From Actinomycetota bacterium (lineage in GTDB: Bacteria > Actinomycetota > Humimicrobiia > Humimicrobiales > Humimicrobiaceae), in the NCBI GenBank assembly GCA_018400395.1, contig JAGYMN010000061.1, positions 1 to 7,248 on the forward strand: a stretch of 7,248 nucleotides of DNA. The letters run 5' to 3'. Every line of letters starts with the position of its first letter. The first letter of the stretch is position 1. The position numbers and the translations under genes were made by a program. The notes under the pieces are model-generated. The model was not told where the DNA came from. It did not search any database and saw only the letters and a program-made list of their open reading frames with translations. Shown one piece after another: positions 1 through 4,894 of the stretch.

Positions 1-1069
1 TTATAAACCTCTGTAGAAGGGAAGCATCATGGTGGATATCAATAAATAAAAATTGCAGGGTGCTGAAATCCCTTCCCATTATTATATCTACAAGCTTGAT
101 TATATACCAGTAAAGCACAAAGAGTATGATAAAAACTGCCAGTGATATGTTCAAAAGCACATTTTTAAAACCCATAGGCTTCCTGTTTTTTACAATAATC
201 CATATAAACCAGAAAATAGAGAAAGAAAGTATAATAAGACCTGACTGTTTTGAAACAGCAGCGCCGGATGCAAGCAGGAAAACCATTGCAGTATCCTTTA
301 GGCCAGGATTACTGGAATCGGTCCTAAGGATTGCATGAAAGGCTGCAGCAGACATTAATGCAGAAGCAAAATCGACGTACCCTGAATCAATATACGGAAG
401 ACTGTATAATAGGACAGCTGCCGAGAAAAAAAGGATTGACAGCAGAAAGACTTTTTTTTGCTTCTTCAGATAGAGGTCAAAGAATGCAACCAGAATAAAA
501 GTGTTAAAAAGCGGCATTATAGACTTTGCTGCAAATTGAAGAGTGTGATCCTTCATCATAATATATGAAAGTGACCAGTTTGCCGGGATAAGCTGGGGAT
601 AAAGATAGGTTAGCTGCGGAATATCATTCAGGTACCAGTCTATGGCCCAGCGGTTCCACGAGAAAACAGCATCCCAGTGGGTAAAGACATCTCCATAGCT
701 GGCGAAGAAAAAATAAAGTGATCCCACTGTAGCTGCAAGGGCTGCTATAGGGATTATATTTTTAGGGAAGCTCTTGAAATCAGTATTTATTGAGATATAG
801 AGCTCGTCTGTTACTTTTATTTTTTTCTTTAGTGCAAGATATAAGATAAGAACCAGTTCAATACCCAGTATCAGATATGAGGCCAGGGGAGTGTATGTAC
901 CTGCAAGAGTTAGATGAAGGACCAGGAGATAATTTATAATCAGGCTGAGAGCAAAACTGTATAATGCAGTCCCGGCAAATCCTGTTTTTTTAAAACCTAT
1001 TAATTTAAGCAGGATAAATCCGGGTATAAAGGTAAGCTGAAAAAATGAAACTGTTGAAAATGCAGCCAT
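1..1069 (-). CDS. Multi-pass membrane protein, GT-C glycosyltransferase-like (3' end beyond window)
   Basis: The minus strand is open from an ATG at 1069 to the left edge, giving 356 residues with no stop, so the C-terminus is missing. An in-frame TAA lies two codons upstream, which fixes the start; no good Shine-Dalgarno is visible. The protein is hydrophobic, with about nine or ten likely membrane segments (roughly residues 4-24, 33-55, 60-82, 104-124, 184-200, 207-226, 260-277, 279-294, 306-330). The first large loop holds SYGDVFTHWDAVFSWNRWA (124-142) and then YPQLIPANWSLSY (157-169). A later loop has GYVDFASAL (230-238) and then SKQSG (273-277). Acidic residues just after an early membrane segment (D127, D133), a Tyr-Pro loop and a later basic-Gln-Gly motif are typical of GT-C enzymes (GT39/PMT-like), which use lipid-linked sugar donors at the membrane. 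That family match comes from motif recognition only; substrate and acceptor are unknown, and a non-enzymatic polytopic protein is possible. It lies 74 bases downstream of the lipoprotein gene on the same strand. Confidence 0.72.
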   Translation of the reverse strand, partial: MAAFSTVSFFQLTFIPGFILLKLIGFKKTGFAGTALYSFALSLIINYLLVLHLTLAGTYTPLASYLILGIELVLILYLALKKKIKVTDELYISINTDFKSFPKNIIPIAALAATVGSLYFFFASYGDVFTHWDAVFSWNRWAIDWYLNDIPQLTYLYPQLIPANWSLSYIMMKDHTLQFAAKSIMPLFNTFILVAFFDLYLKKQKKVFLLSILFFSAAVLLYSLPYIDSGYVDFASALMSAAAFHAILRTDSSNPGLKDTAMVFLLASGAAVSKQSGLIILSFSIFWFIWIIVKNRKPMGFKNVLLNISLAVFIILFVLYWYIIKLVDIIMGRDFSTLQFLFIDIHHDASLLQRFI

Positions 1070-1084
1070 ACTTTATAAAAGGTT

Positions 1085-1107
1085 TTATTATTAAGTTTTA
1101 ATAATAA
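1085..1107. repeat. AT-only 10-bp inverted repeat between two minus-strand genes
   Basis: TTATTATTAA (1085-1094) and TTAATAATAA (1098-1107) are perfect reverse complements around a 3-base loop, GTT. The hairpin lies between the end of the lipoprotein gene and the start of the membrane-protein gene, both read leftwards. It contains no G-C pair and no clear T-run follows on the minus strand, so an efficient terminator is unlikely. In such AT-rich spacer it may be chance. Confidence 0.3.
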
Positions 1108-1143
1108 TGGAAAAAATTTGAATAGTCAGTTTAATAAAAAATA

Positions 1144-1836
1144 TCATATATCTTTTTCCTCCATAATAAGGTCAATTGATCTGGTGACGGCTTCTATGGG
1201 TGTATAATCTGAATTATTTTTAATGATTACCCCTAAAAGCCTGCAATTTTTGCTTAATACCGGACTTCCGCTTTCACCTTCTCTGGAAGGGCTAAATTCC
1301 TTAAAGAGATTAAGCTTTCTTTCTATATTTCCAAGGACATATGCAGGTCCCATATCATTTTCTTCTATAATAAGCCCCTTTCTTATATATGGACTGGTGA
1401 ATATAGCAAAATCCCTGTTATTATTATAGTCTGCTTCGTAGTATATAAGTTCCGGATATACCTGCCGGCCTTCATTGGATTTGAATTTGAAATCGGTATA
1501 TCTTACATTGTCATATTCAATACAATGGCCGGCAGTGATGAGATAAAATTCATCCCTGTAGTACATTGTAAAAGCTGTAAAGTTTTTTTGTTTTCCATCA
1601 GTTTCAGATACAGCAGAACCAAAATATACAGTTGAGAGAAGTAAGTTTAAATTACCCGTAAGCGTATCTTTGCCGGAAAGCTCATCATTAAGAGCATCAA
1701 TCCGATCCTGCAGCTTTTCTATTTCCTCCCTGAGATCTACTATCTCTTTTTCTGCTGCATTAAGTTTACCAGTACAGCCTGGTAAAATGATAAGTAAGGC
1801 TGTTAAAATTAAAATAATATAAATTTTTCCATGCAT
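1144..1836 (-). CDS. Lipoprotein with coiled-coil stalk and trypsin-like serine protease domain
   Basis: This is a 230-residue protein. It opens with a lipoprotein signal peptide: basic K4, hydrophobic core 5-18, then lipobox LPGC with the acylated cysteine at C21. Residues about 26-56 (EKEIVDLREEIEKLQDRIDA and onward) have the heptad pattern of a coiled coil. The rest fits a chymotrypsin/trypsin-fold domain with all three triad residues: H104 in LITAGHC, D142 in RDFAIF, and S189 in GESGSPV (compare GDSGGP). C105 and C198 could form a disulfide, which is a guess. The inferred role is a membrane-anchored extracytoplasmic protease or protease-like sensor; its substrate is unknown. The first ATG is used because the lipobox follows directly; no Shine-Dalgarno is evident. 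It is divergent from coaX across about 200 bases and upstream of the membrane protein on the same strand. Some family members are inactive, but nothing here suggests loss of activity. Confidence 0.85.
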   Translation of the reverse strand: MHGKIYIILILTALLIILPGCTGKLNAAEKEIVDLREEIEKLQDRIDALNDELSGKDTLTGNLNLLLSTVYFGSAVSETDGKQKNFTAFTMYYRDEFYLITAGHCIEYDNVRYTDFKFKSNEGRQVYPELIYYEADYNNNRDFAIFTSPYIRKGLIIEENDMGPAYVLGNIERKLNLFKEFSPSREGESGSPVLSKNCRLLGVIIKNNSDYTPIEAVTRSIDLIMEEKDI

Positions 1837-1965
1837 GGTATTGAAAAATATAAAAATATTAAAATTGAAAAATAGTATACTACATAATTATCTTATTATT
1901 AATTGCAGCTGTTTTGAATCTTAAAAATATTTAACTGAAAAAAAGATTTATGTTATATGTTGTAT

Positions 1966-1971
1966 TATAAT
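1966..1971 (+). promoter_or_regulatory. Possible -10 box for the coaX-dus operon
   Basis: A perfect TATAAT lies 76 bases before the likely coaX start, within the spacer between the divergent genes. No convincing TTGACA-like -35 box is found 16-18 bases upstream, and the surroundings are so AT-rich that chance matches are expected. Confidence 0.3.
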
Positions 1972-2028
1972 AAAAGTTGTCTTTCAGAATAATGAATTTT
2001 AAAATAAATTATCTATGATTATTTAAAT

Positions 2029-2033
2029 GGAGG
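2029..2033 (+). promoter_or_regulatory. Shine-Dalgarno of coaX, decides the start codon
   Basis: GGAGG lies 8 bases before the ATG at 2042. The in-frame ATG at 2027 overlaps this site (ATGGAGG), so it cannot use it. The ribosome site therefore supports initiation at 2042. Confidence 0.8.
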
Positions 2034-2041
2034 ACAAAAAT

Positions 2042-2848
2042 ATGCTTCTTGCAATAGATATGGGCAACACCCAGACTGTTATAGGGCTTTTTGGGGCTGA
2101 TAAAATAAAATCTTCATGGAGAATGGTAACTCCGCGGTTCGAGACTGCAGACGAGCTTGGTTCCGCTGTTTGCGGTTTTTTGCGTAATTCGGGCTACGAT
2201 CATAAAAAAATCAATGAGATTGTAATATCATGTGTGGTACCAGGAATGATGGATGAGCTTGGCAGGATGAGTTTAAAATATTTTGAATGCAAACCGCTTG
2301 TTGTAGATATTAATATAAAATCCGACCTTGAAATAAGGTATGACCATCCTGAAGAAATAGGTGCTGACAGGATTGCAAATTCTGTTGCTGCTAAAGAAAT
2401 CTATGGTTCTCCGGCTGTAGTGGTAGATTTTGGAACTGCTACAACTTTTGATATTATTTCATCGAAGGGCGAATATCTCGGAGGTGTAATTGCACCCGGC
2501 ATAGAAATCTCTTCGGAAGCGCTTTTCAATTACGCTGCAAAGTTATCAAAGGTTGATCTTCACTGGCCTGAAAAAGTTGTAGGCAAAAACACTTATGATT
2601 GCATACGTTCGGGAATACTTTATGGCTTCCTGGGGCAGGTAGATTTTATCATTAAAAGGATATTGGACGAAGTTAAAAAAAGTGATCCAGGATTCGAACC
2701 GGTTATTATTGCTACCGGGGGACTGGCATCTCTTGTAGCAAGTAAGAGTATATGGATAAAAATACATGATACCGATCTTACACTTAAAGGTTTAAAGATT
2801 CTAATGGATAAAAATAGGCGACGCGGGCCCGGCTTTTCTAAAAAGTGA
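2042..2848 (+). CDS. coaX: Type III pantothenate kinase
   Basis: CoaX phosphorylates pantothenate with ATP, the first step of coenzyme A synthesis, in the cytoplasm; type III enzymes require a monovalent cation. With the start at 2042 the protein is 268 residues, close to the usual CoaX length, and begins MLLAIDMGNTQTVIG as family members do. The ASKHA-fold motifs are in order: phosphate-1 loop DMGNTQT near the N-terminus, HPEEIGADRIAN near residue 100, phosphate-2 loop DFGTATTFD near residue 130, GGVIAPGI shortly after, GGLASL for the adenosine site, and DLTLKGLKIL near the C-terminus. No motif is missing. An ATG five codons upstream (2027) contains the ribosome site and is probably not the start. 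The dus gene follows after 28 bases, suggesting one operon. The pairing of coaX with a dus gene is also known from the Bacillus yac region. Confidence 0.96.
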   Translation: MLLAIDMGNTQTVIGLFGADKIKSSWRMVTPRFETADELGSAVCGFLRNSGYDHKKINEIVISCVVPGMMDELGRMSLKYFECKPLVVDINIKSDLEIRYDHPEEIGADRIANSVAAKEIYGSPAVVVDFGTATTFDIISSKGEYLGGVIAPGIEISSEALFNYAAKLSKVDLHWPEKVVGKNTYDCIRSGILYGFLGQVDFIIKRILDEVKKSDPGFEPVIIATGGLASLVASKSIWIKIHDTDLTLKGLKILMDKNRRRGPGFSKK

Positions 2849-2876
2849 TACCATTCTTAAAAACCTGTGCAGTTAA

Positions 2877-3995
2877 ATGGAATACGATAACTTAAAAATT
2901 CTTTTAAATTCTCTTGATAAACTTGTATCTGATTATATTAAGCAATATTGTGATACACAAAAAATTCCATGTCAGAAAGTATTAGATTCGATATATAATA
3001 ACGGTGGTAGTCCGTACAGTTTTAAAATAGGGAATCTTAAAATCTGCAATCCTGTGATCTCAGCACCTCTTGCAGGTATAAGTGATAATACATACCGTAT
3101 TTTTGCAAAAGCGTTTGGATGTGGGCTGACATTTTCTGAGATGGTTACAGGTTATGGAATTTATTTTGGTCATAAGAAGAGCAATGAGTTAGCGGATATA
3201 ACAGAATTTGAAAGGCCCTGTGCTCTTCAACTGTTTGGATCCGATCCGCATATCATAGCTGAAGCCGCAAGAATTGTTGAAAGAAGTGCTGATATTATAG
3301 ATATAAATATGGGTTGTCCGGCCCCTAAAATAATAAAATCGAAGAGCGGAGGATATCTTATTAATGATGAAAAAAGGTTAGGTGATATTATTTCCACGCT
3401 GGTTTCTGTTTTAAATAAACCGTTGACCATAAAGACCAGAACAGGCTGGGACGAGGATAATATTAATATTCTAAGCGTTGCAAAAATAGCCGATGAGGCG
3501 GGAGCAAGTGCCATTACCATACATGGCAGGACGGTAAAGCAGGGATTTGCCGGAGGTGTGGATTACAGTATAGTAAAGGAGGTAAAGGAAAAAGTATCTA
3601 TACCGGTTATTGTAAGCGGTGACATAAAAACACCATCGAAAGCACTGGAGGTGCTCGAATATACAGGTTGTGATGGGATAATGATAGGAAGGGCGTCAAA
3701 AGGAAATTTATGGATTTTTTTAAATATTATTTTGTTTTTAATGAGATACCGGGAAGATAAAATAGATATTTCCTGCAATATGGATTTTGAGCCAGACATT
3801 CAGTGGAAAAAGAGATTTGCCGTATTATATCTCAGATTTATGGTGTTATTTAAAGGAGAAATCAGGGCAGTAAAAGAATTCAGAAAGCATCTTTCCTGGA
3901 TTTTTAAAGGCGTAGAGGGTATATCAAGAAAAAGAAAAATTTTTTTTACTATCGAGAACATAGACAGTGCAATGGATATTATTGAAAATATATAA
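2877..3995 (+). CDS. dus: tRNA-dihydrouridine synthase (Dus family, DusB-like) with N-terminal extension
   Basis: The enzyme reduces uridine to dihydrouridine in tRNA D-loops using FMN and NADPH. The 372-residue product has the TIM-barrel signatures in order: FKIGNLKICNPVISAPLAGISD (49-70), SEMVTG (87-92), QLFGSDP (118-124), DINMGCP (142-148) with catalytic C147, TIKTRTGWD (184-192), TIHGRT (214-219), IPVIVSGDI (242-250) and MIGRASKGNLWIF (269-281). A C-terminal helical tRNA-binding part follows (KEFRKHLSWIFKG). SGDI replaces the commoner NGDI, and GNLWIF replaces the usual G-x-PWIF. Most Dus proteins begin about 5-10 residues before FxIG; this one has about 48 extra. The extension seems genuine: a TAA codon abuts the ATG and no ATG, GTG or TTG occurs in frame before M89. 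No Shine-Dalgarno is seen, so translation may be coupled to coaX. The paralogue (DusA, B or C) cannot be fixed by eye; the Gram-positive type is most like DusB. Confidence 0.94.
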   Translation: MEYDNLKILLNSLDKLVSDYIKQYCDTQKIPCQKVLDSIYNNGGSPYSFKIGNLKICNPVISAPLAGISDNTYRIFAKAFGCGLTFSEMVTGYGIYFGHKKSNELADITEFERPCALQLFGSDPHIIAEAARIVERSADIIDINMGCPAPKIIKSKSGGYLINDEKRLGDIISTLVSVLNKPLTIKTRTGWDEDNINILSVAKIADEAGASAITIHGRTVKQGFAGGVDYSIVKEVKEKVSIPVIVSGDIKTPSKALEVLEYTGCDGIMIGRASKGNLWIFLNIILFLMRYREDKIDISCNMDFEPDIQWKKRFAVLYLRFMVLFKGEIRAVKEFRKHLSWIFKGVEGISRKRKIFFTIENIDSAMDIIENI

Positions 3996-4038
3996 TTTTT
4001 TCTAATTTATCAGTCAATTATTCTTCAATCTTTTAAAT

Positions 4039-4059
4039 ATTTTAGCAAATTGCTAAAAT
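4039..4059. repeat. Perfect 10-bp inverted repeat between dus and tRNA-Pro
   Basis: ATTTTAGCAA (4039-4048) and TTGCTAAAAT (4050-4059) are exact reverse complements around a single central A. A one-base centre cannot make a normal RNA hairpin without opening inner pairs, so a dimeric protein-binding site is at least as likely as a terminator. It lies 43 bases after the dus stop and about 50 before the tRNA. The right arm contains TTGCTA, which could serve as a poor -35 box for the tRNA. Confidence 0.5.
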
Positions 4060-4092
4060 GTACTGGTCAGTTTTTGTATAGCCAGTACTTTT
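4060..4092 (+). terminator. Possible weak terminator or leader hairpin upstream of tRNA-Pro
   Basis: GTACTGG (4060-4066) pairs with CCAGTAC (4082-4088) around a 15-base loop, and TTTT (4089-4092) follows. It could end the coaX-dus transcript, but the T-run is short and the loop large. The loop also holds TGTATA (4075-4080), a possible -10 box for the tRNA, 19 bases after the TTGCTA at 4050. The two readings compete and neither is firm. Confidence 0.3.
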
Positions 4093-4110
4093 CCACAGGA
4101 AATGAAGTAT

Positions 4111-4189
4111 CGGGATGTAGCGCAGTCTGGTTTAGCGCGCAGCGTTCGGGACGCTGAGGCCGGGGGTTCAAATCCCCCCATCCCGACCA
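4111..4189 (+). tRNA. tRNA-Pro, anticodon CGG
   Basis: The sequence folds into a full cloverleaf. The acceptor stem is CGGGATG (4111-4117) with CATCCCG (4179-4185), all seven pairs perfect. The anticodon stem is CAGCG/CGCTG (4140-4144, 4152-4156) around loop TTCGGGA. The T stem is GGGGG/CCCCC around TTCAAAT (4167-4173). The discriminator A is followed by an encoded CCA (4187-4189). Anticodon CGG at 4147-4149 reads proline codon CCG, and the G at position 37 is typical of tRNA-Pro. The first base pair is C-G (C1), as in bacterial tRNA-Pro. It is downstream of the dus gene on the same strand. Its final 21 bases plus GG are repeated 160 bases downstream. Confidence 0.97.
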
Positions 4190-4191
4190 GG
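4169..4191 (+). repeat. tRNA 3'-end direct repeat, copy 1 (inside tRNA-Pro)
   Basis: These 23 bases run from the T-loop C through the 3' T-stem strand, the 3' acceptor strand, the discriminator, CCA and two further G. They recur without mismatch at 4329-4351. Before the repeat the copies differ (GGTT against AGAA), and after it they differ again (TTAA against CTAT). Confidence 0.95.
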
Positions 4192-4351
4192 TTAAGCCGG
4201 ATATTACAGTTGATTGGTTAGAAGTTATATATAGGACATGGTGGATCCATGTCCGGGATTTGAAAGGACGGACGAAGCGATAGCGAAGGAGTCCGCGTCT
4301 CTGCAGCGACCGCAGGGAGACGAAAGAACAAATCCCCCCATCCCGACCAGG
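4192..4351 (+). other. Structured, tRNA-tail-bounded cassette (candidate mini integrative element or RNA domain)
   Basis: This 160-base unit has no ORF, is GC-rich against its surroundings, and ends in the second copy of the tRNA tail. Visible pairings are: hairpin 1, GGACATGG/CCATGTCC (4234-4241, 4247-4254), loop TGGAT; closing stem GGGATTTG/CAAATCCC (4255-4262, 4329-4336); inside it hairpin 2, CGGAC/GTCCG (4269-4273, 4291-4295), with a purine-rich loop AAGCGATAGCGAAG; and hairpin 3, GTCTC/GAGAC (4297-4301, 4317-4321), with an alternative inner CTGC/GCAG. The closing stem joins hairpins 2 and 3 in a three-way junction with A-rich strands AAAGGA and GAAAGAA. As an alternative, CGGGAT (4254-4259) can pair with ATCCCG (4340-4345), giving an acceptor-like stem followed by ACCA. 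T6 lies at 4355-4360. Transcription with the tRNA is likely but not shown. It matches no RNA family I can name with confidence. Confidence 0.7.
4329..4351 (+). repeat. tRNA 3'-end direct repeat, copy 2 (distal)
   Basis: This is an exact 23-base copy of 4169-4191, offset by exactly 160 bases, including discriminator A and CCA but without the 5' part of any tRNA. The layout, an intact tRNA followed by a displaced copy of its 3' end, is what site-specific integration into a tRNA gene leaves. No integrase gene lies between the copies. Confidence 0.95.
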
Positions 4352-4436
4352 CTATTTTTTAATTTTGCTTCAATTTGTTTAAAATAATTAATTTAAATAA
4401 TATAATTATATCTATAAATTATAAAAATATTGTAAG

Positions 4437-4442
4437 AGGGGG
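4437..4442 (+). promoter_or_regulatory. Strong Shine-Dalgarno of the ferritin-like gene, decides its start
   Basis: AGGGGG sits 7 bases before the ATG at 4450. A TTG farther upstream at 4375 is in frame, but it would add 25 residues encoded by pure AT-rich spacer and has no ribosome site, so 4450 is chosen. Confidence 0.75.
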
Positions 4443-4449
4443 TATCATT

Positions 4450-4734
4450 ATGTTATCTGAAATGCCTATCAATATTGGCAAATTATCAAAAGAAAACACT
4501 GACAAGGAAATACTAAGGGTAGGAATGATTGCTGAACTTGATGCAATAAATCTTTACGAGCAGCTTGCAGCAGCAACGGATAACGAGGATTTAAAGGAAA
4601 TATTGCTGGATATTGCAAGGGAAGAGAAGACACACGTGGGTGAATTCCAGGCATTGCTTCTTACGATGGATAAACAGCAGGTGGAGGAACTTGAAGCTGG
4701 TAAAGAAGAAGTAGAAGAAGAACTCGGTAAATAA
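4450..4734 (+). CDS. Encapsulin-type ferritin-like protein (EncFtn family)
   Basis: The 94-residue product forms two helices: about 18-42 (ILRVGMIAELDAINLYEQLA) and 46-71 (DLKEILLDIAREEKTHVGEF), then a Glu/Lys-rich tail. The pattern AELDAINLYEQ with EEKTHVGEF is that of encapsulated ferritins, and it also closely resembles my recollection of the ferritin domain fused to the Pyrococcus furiosus encapsulin. E29, Y36, E59 and H62 have the same spacing as E32, Y39, E62 and H65 of Rhodospirillum rubrum EncFtn, where E32, E62 and H65 bind iron. By homology it should assemble into a decamer and oxidise Fe(II) for storage in a protein shell. No shell gene lies in the window: a tRNA cassette is upstream and a sugar kinase downstream. 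The C-terminus (EEVEEELGK) shows no evident cargo-loading peptide. Iron oxidation is well supported; encapsulation here is inference. Confidence 0.85.
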   Translation: MLSEMPINIGKLSKENTDKEILRVGMIAELDAINLYEQLAAATDNEDLKEILLDIAREEKTHVGEFQALLLTMDKQQVEELEAGKEEVEEELGK

Positions 4735-4835
4735 GGTGCTTGATTAAGAAAAAATTTTTTTTAGAATTTTAAAAAGAATATTCAATATTTATTAGTAAAA
4801 CAATAAAGCTGGGTTTATAATTCCAATATTATATG

Positions 4836-4865
4836 TTGTACCAATAATATGATTTAGAATATACA
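4836..4865 (+). promoter_or_regulatory. Candidate promoter for the FGGY kinase
   Basis: TTGTAC (4836-4841) and TATACA (4860-4865) are separated by 18 bases and lie upstream of the AAGGAG ribosome site at 4881-4886, which is 8 bases before the kinase ATG. Imperfect direct repeats starting CCAATA at 4823 and 4841 surround the -35 region and could be an operator. The region is AT-rich, so the promoter is only a plausible reading. Confidence 0.35.
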
Positions 4866-4894
4866 TATTCATACTACTATAAGGAGAAACTATC

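Noticed and set aside
126..338. Plus-strand reading frame of 70 codons
   Set aside because: It lies opposite the membrane-protein gene, has no family features, and is a shadow of that gene.
4297..4328. Hammerhead-ribozyme-like GAGAC-GAAA after hairpin 3
   Set aside because: The CUGAUGA core box is absent upstream of the stem and the strand order does not fit a hammerhead, so the GAAA is not enough.
4234..4351. A second complete tRNA gene after tRNA-Pro
   Set aside because: Only the 3' T-arm strand, 3' acceptor strand and CCA are present; there is no D arm, anticodon arm or 5' T-stem strand.
4375..4449. Extended N-terminus of the ferritin-like protein from a TTG start
   Set aside because: The added residues (Ile/Asn-rich) come from AT-rich spacer, and the strong ribosome site points to the ATG at 4450.
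4744..4765. A-run followed by T-run after the ferritin-like gene as an intrinsic terminator
   Set aside because: The pairing would be A-T only with almost no loop; no GC stem precedes the T-run.
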